From Rhodobacterales bacterium CG2_30_65_12 (GTDB lineage Bacteria; Pseudomonadota; Alphaproteobacteria; Rhodobacterales; Rhodobacteraceae): 12,303 nucleotides of DNA. A program made the translations under genes and the position numbers. Every line of letters starts with the position of its first letter. Position 1 is the stretch's first letter. Below, one piece after another: positions 11,976-12,303 of this stretch. A model generated the notes under the pieces. It saw only the letters and a list, made by a program, of their open reading frames with translations. It searched no databases and was not told where the DNA came from. Location: contig MNZL01000080.1 of the NCBI GenBank assembly GCA_001873585.1, forward strand, positions 1-12,303, given 5' to 3'.

Positions 11976-12303
11976 GCCCTCAAGGCTCGGGCGCACCATC
12001 TCGGCGGCAGCGAAATTCTGGTCGACAGTGTAGATTGACGGCGTGACGACCACGGCAAGCCCGGCGCCCTGCGCCGAATGCACACCGTTCAGGCTGTCTT
12101 CAAACGCAACGCAGGCAGACGGTGCCAGCCCGAGGCGGGTGAGCGCGAGTTCGAACACGTCGGGCGCGGGCTTTTTCGCTTTCACCTGATCGCCGGCCGC
12201 GATCACATCAAACACCGCTTCCGGCTCGGTATTCCAGCACGAGCGGGTGAGCGCGGTAACATTGGGCAGGTTGGTGGTGGTCGCCACCGCGAGCTTGAGC
12301 CCG
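11937..12303 (-). CDS. CbbY-type HAD family phosphatase (partial, N-terminal part beyond right edge)
   Basis: Only the C-terminal 121 residues are in the window; the frame is open to the right edge. The visible part starts LKLAVATTTNLPNV, the conserved motif II region of CbbY-like HAD hydrolases (Ser/Thr after the hydrophobic strand). It continues with the motif III lysine in VKAKKPAPDVFELAL and motif IV acids in CVAFEDSLNGVHSA, ending with VVVTPSIYT and the FAAAEMV region. Family members dephosphorylate small phosphosugars; CbbY removes xylulose-1,5-bisphosphate, an inhibitor of Rubisco. The nucleophile motif (DxDGT) and cap domain lie outside. The substrate cannot be assigned, and no Calvin-cycle genes are visible. 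The gene is convergent with the MltB-like gene, overlapping its last 39 bp. Confidence 0.9.
   Translation of the reverse strand, partial: GLKLAVATTTNLPNVTALTRSCWNTEPEAVFDVIAAGDQVKAKKPAPDVFELALTRLGLAPSACVAFEDSLNGVHSAQGAGLAVVVTPSIYTVDQNFAAAEMVRPSLEGLTIEALVGLVRP

Overview
The window looks like chromosomal DNA from a high-GC alphaproteobacterium, most likely of the Rhodobacterales (Roseobacter/Paracoccus-type). The reasons are the strong G/C preference at third codon positions, the style of the LOG-family, DapD, DapE and RNase R proteins, an NnrU homologue, and C-terminal Hint-domain secreted proteins. No database could be searched, so the lineage is an inference. There is no transposase, integrase, tRNA, rRNA or CRISPR array.

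Layout. A gene remnant enters from the left edge (about 1-157, +). It runs tail to tail into a LOG-family nucleotide phosphoribohydrolase (164-1012, -). That gene is divergent from dapD (1106-1933, +). The dapD stop overlaps the stop of a small lipoprotein gene (1930-2547, -). Divergent from the lipoprotein are a two-gene unit: a conserved-looking 112-residue hypothetical protein (2630-2968, +) and NnrU (2974-3627, +). A second, paralogous lipoprotein gene follows on the opposite strand (3638-4219, -). Next is a translationally coupled pair on the minus strand: a choice-of-anchor-L / cadherin-like / Hint protein (5413-7005) and a jelly-roll-like / Hint protein (4313-5416). A 284-bp intergenic region with structured sequence separates this pair from dapE (7290-8435, +). 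Then come rnr (RNase R, 8491-10752, +) and an MltB-type lytic transglycosylase without a visible signal peptide (10803-11975, +). A CbbY-type HAD phosphatase runs off the right edge (11937-12303, -).

How the genes fit together. dapD and dapE are two consecutive-branch enzymes of the succinylase route to meso-diaminopimelate and lysine, which also supplies peptidoglycan; a peptidoglycan lytic enzyme lies nearby. Between the two dap genes sits about 5.3 kb of envelope and surface genes: two paralogous lipoproteins, a membrane protein and two Hint-domain proteins. This looks like an accessory block within an otherwise housekeeping neighbourhood.

The most unusual items are: (a) the coupled Hint pair, in which the upstream protein keeps the catalytic Hint cysteine and the downstream one has glycine there; (b) a compact RNA-like structure with duplicated GGTTCGA motifs in the leader of that pair; (c) the lipoprotein paralogues bracketing the orf112-nnrU unit; and (d) the leaderless MltB-like enzyme.
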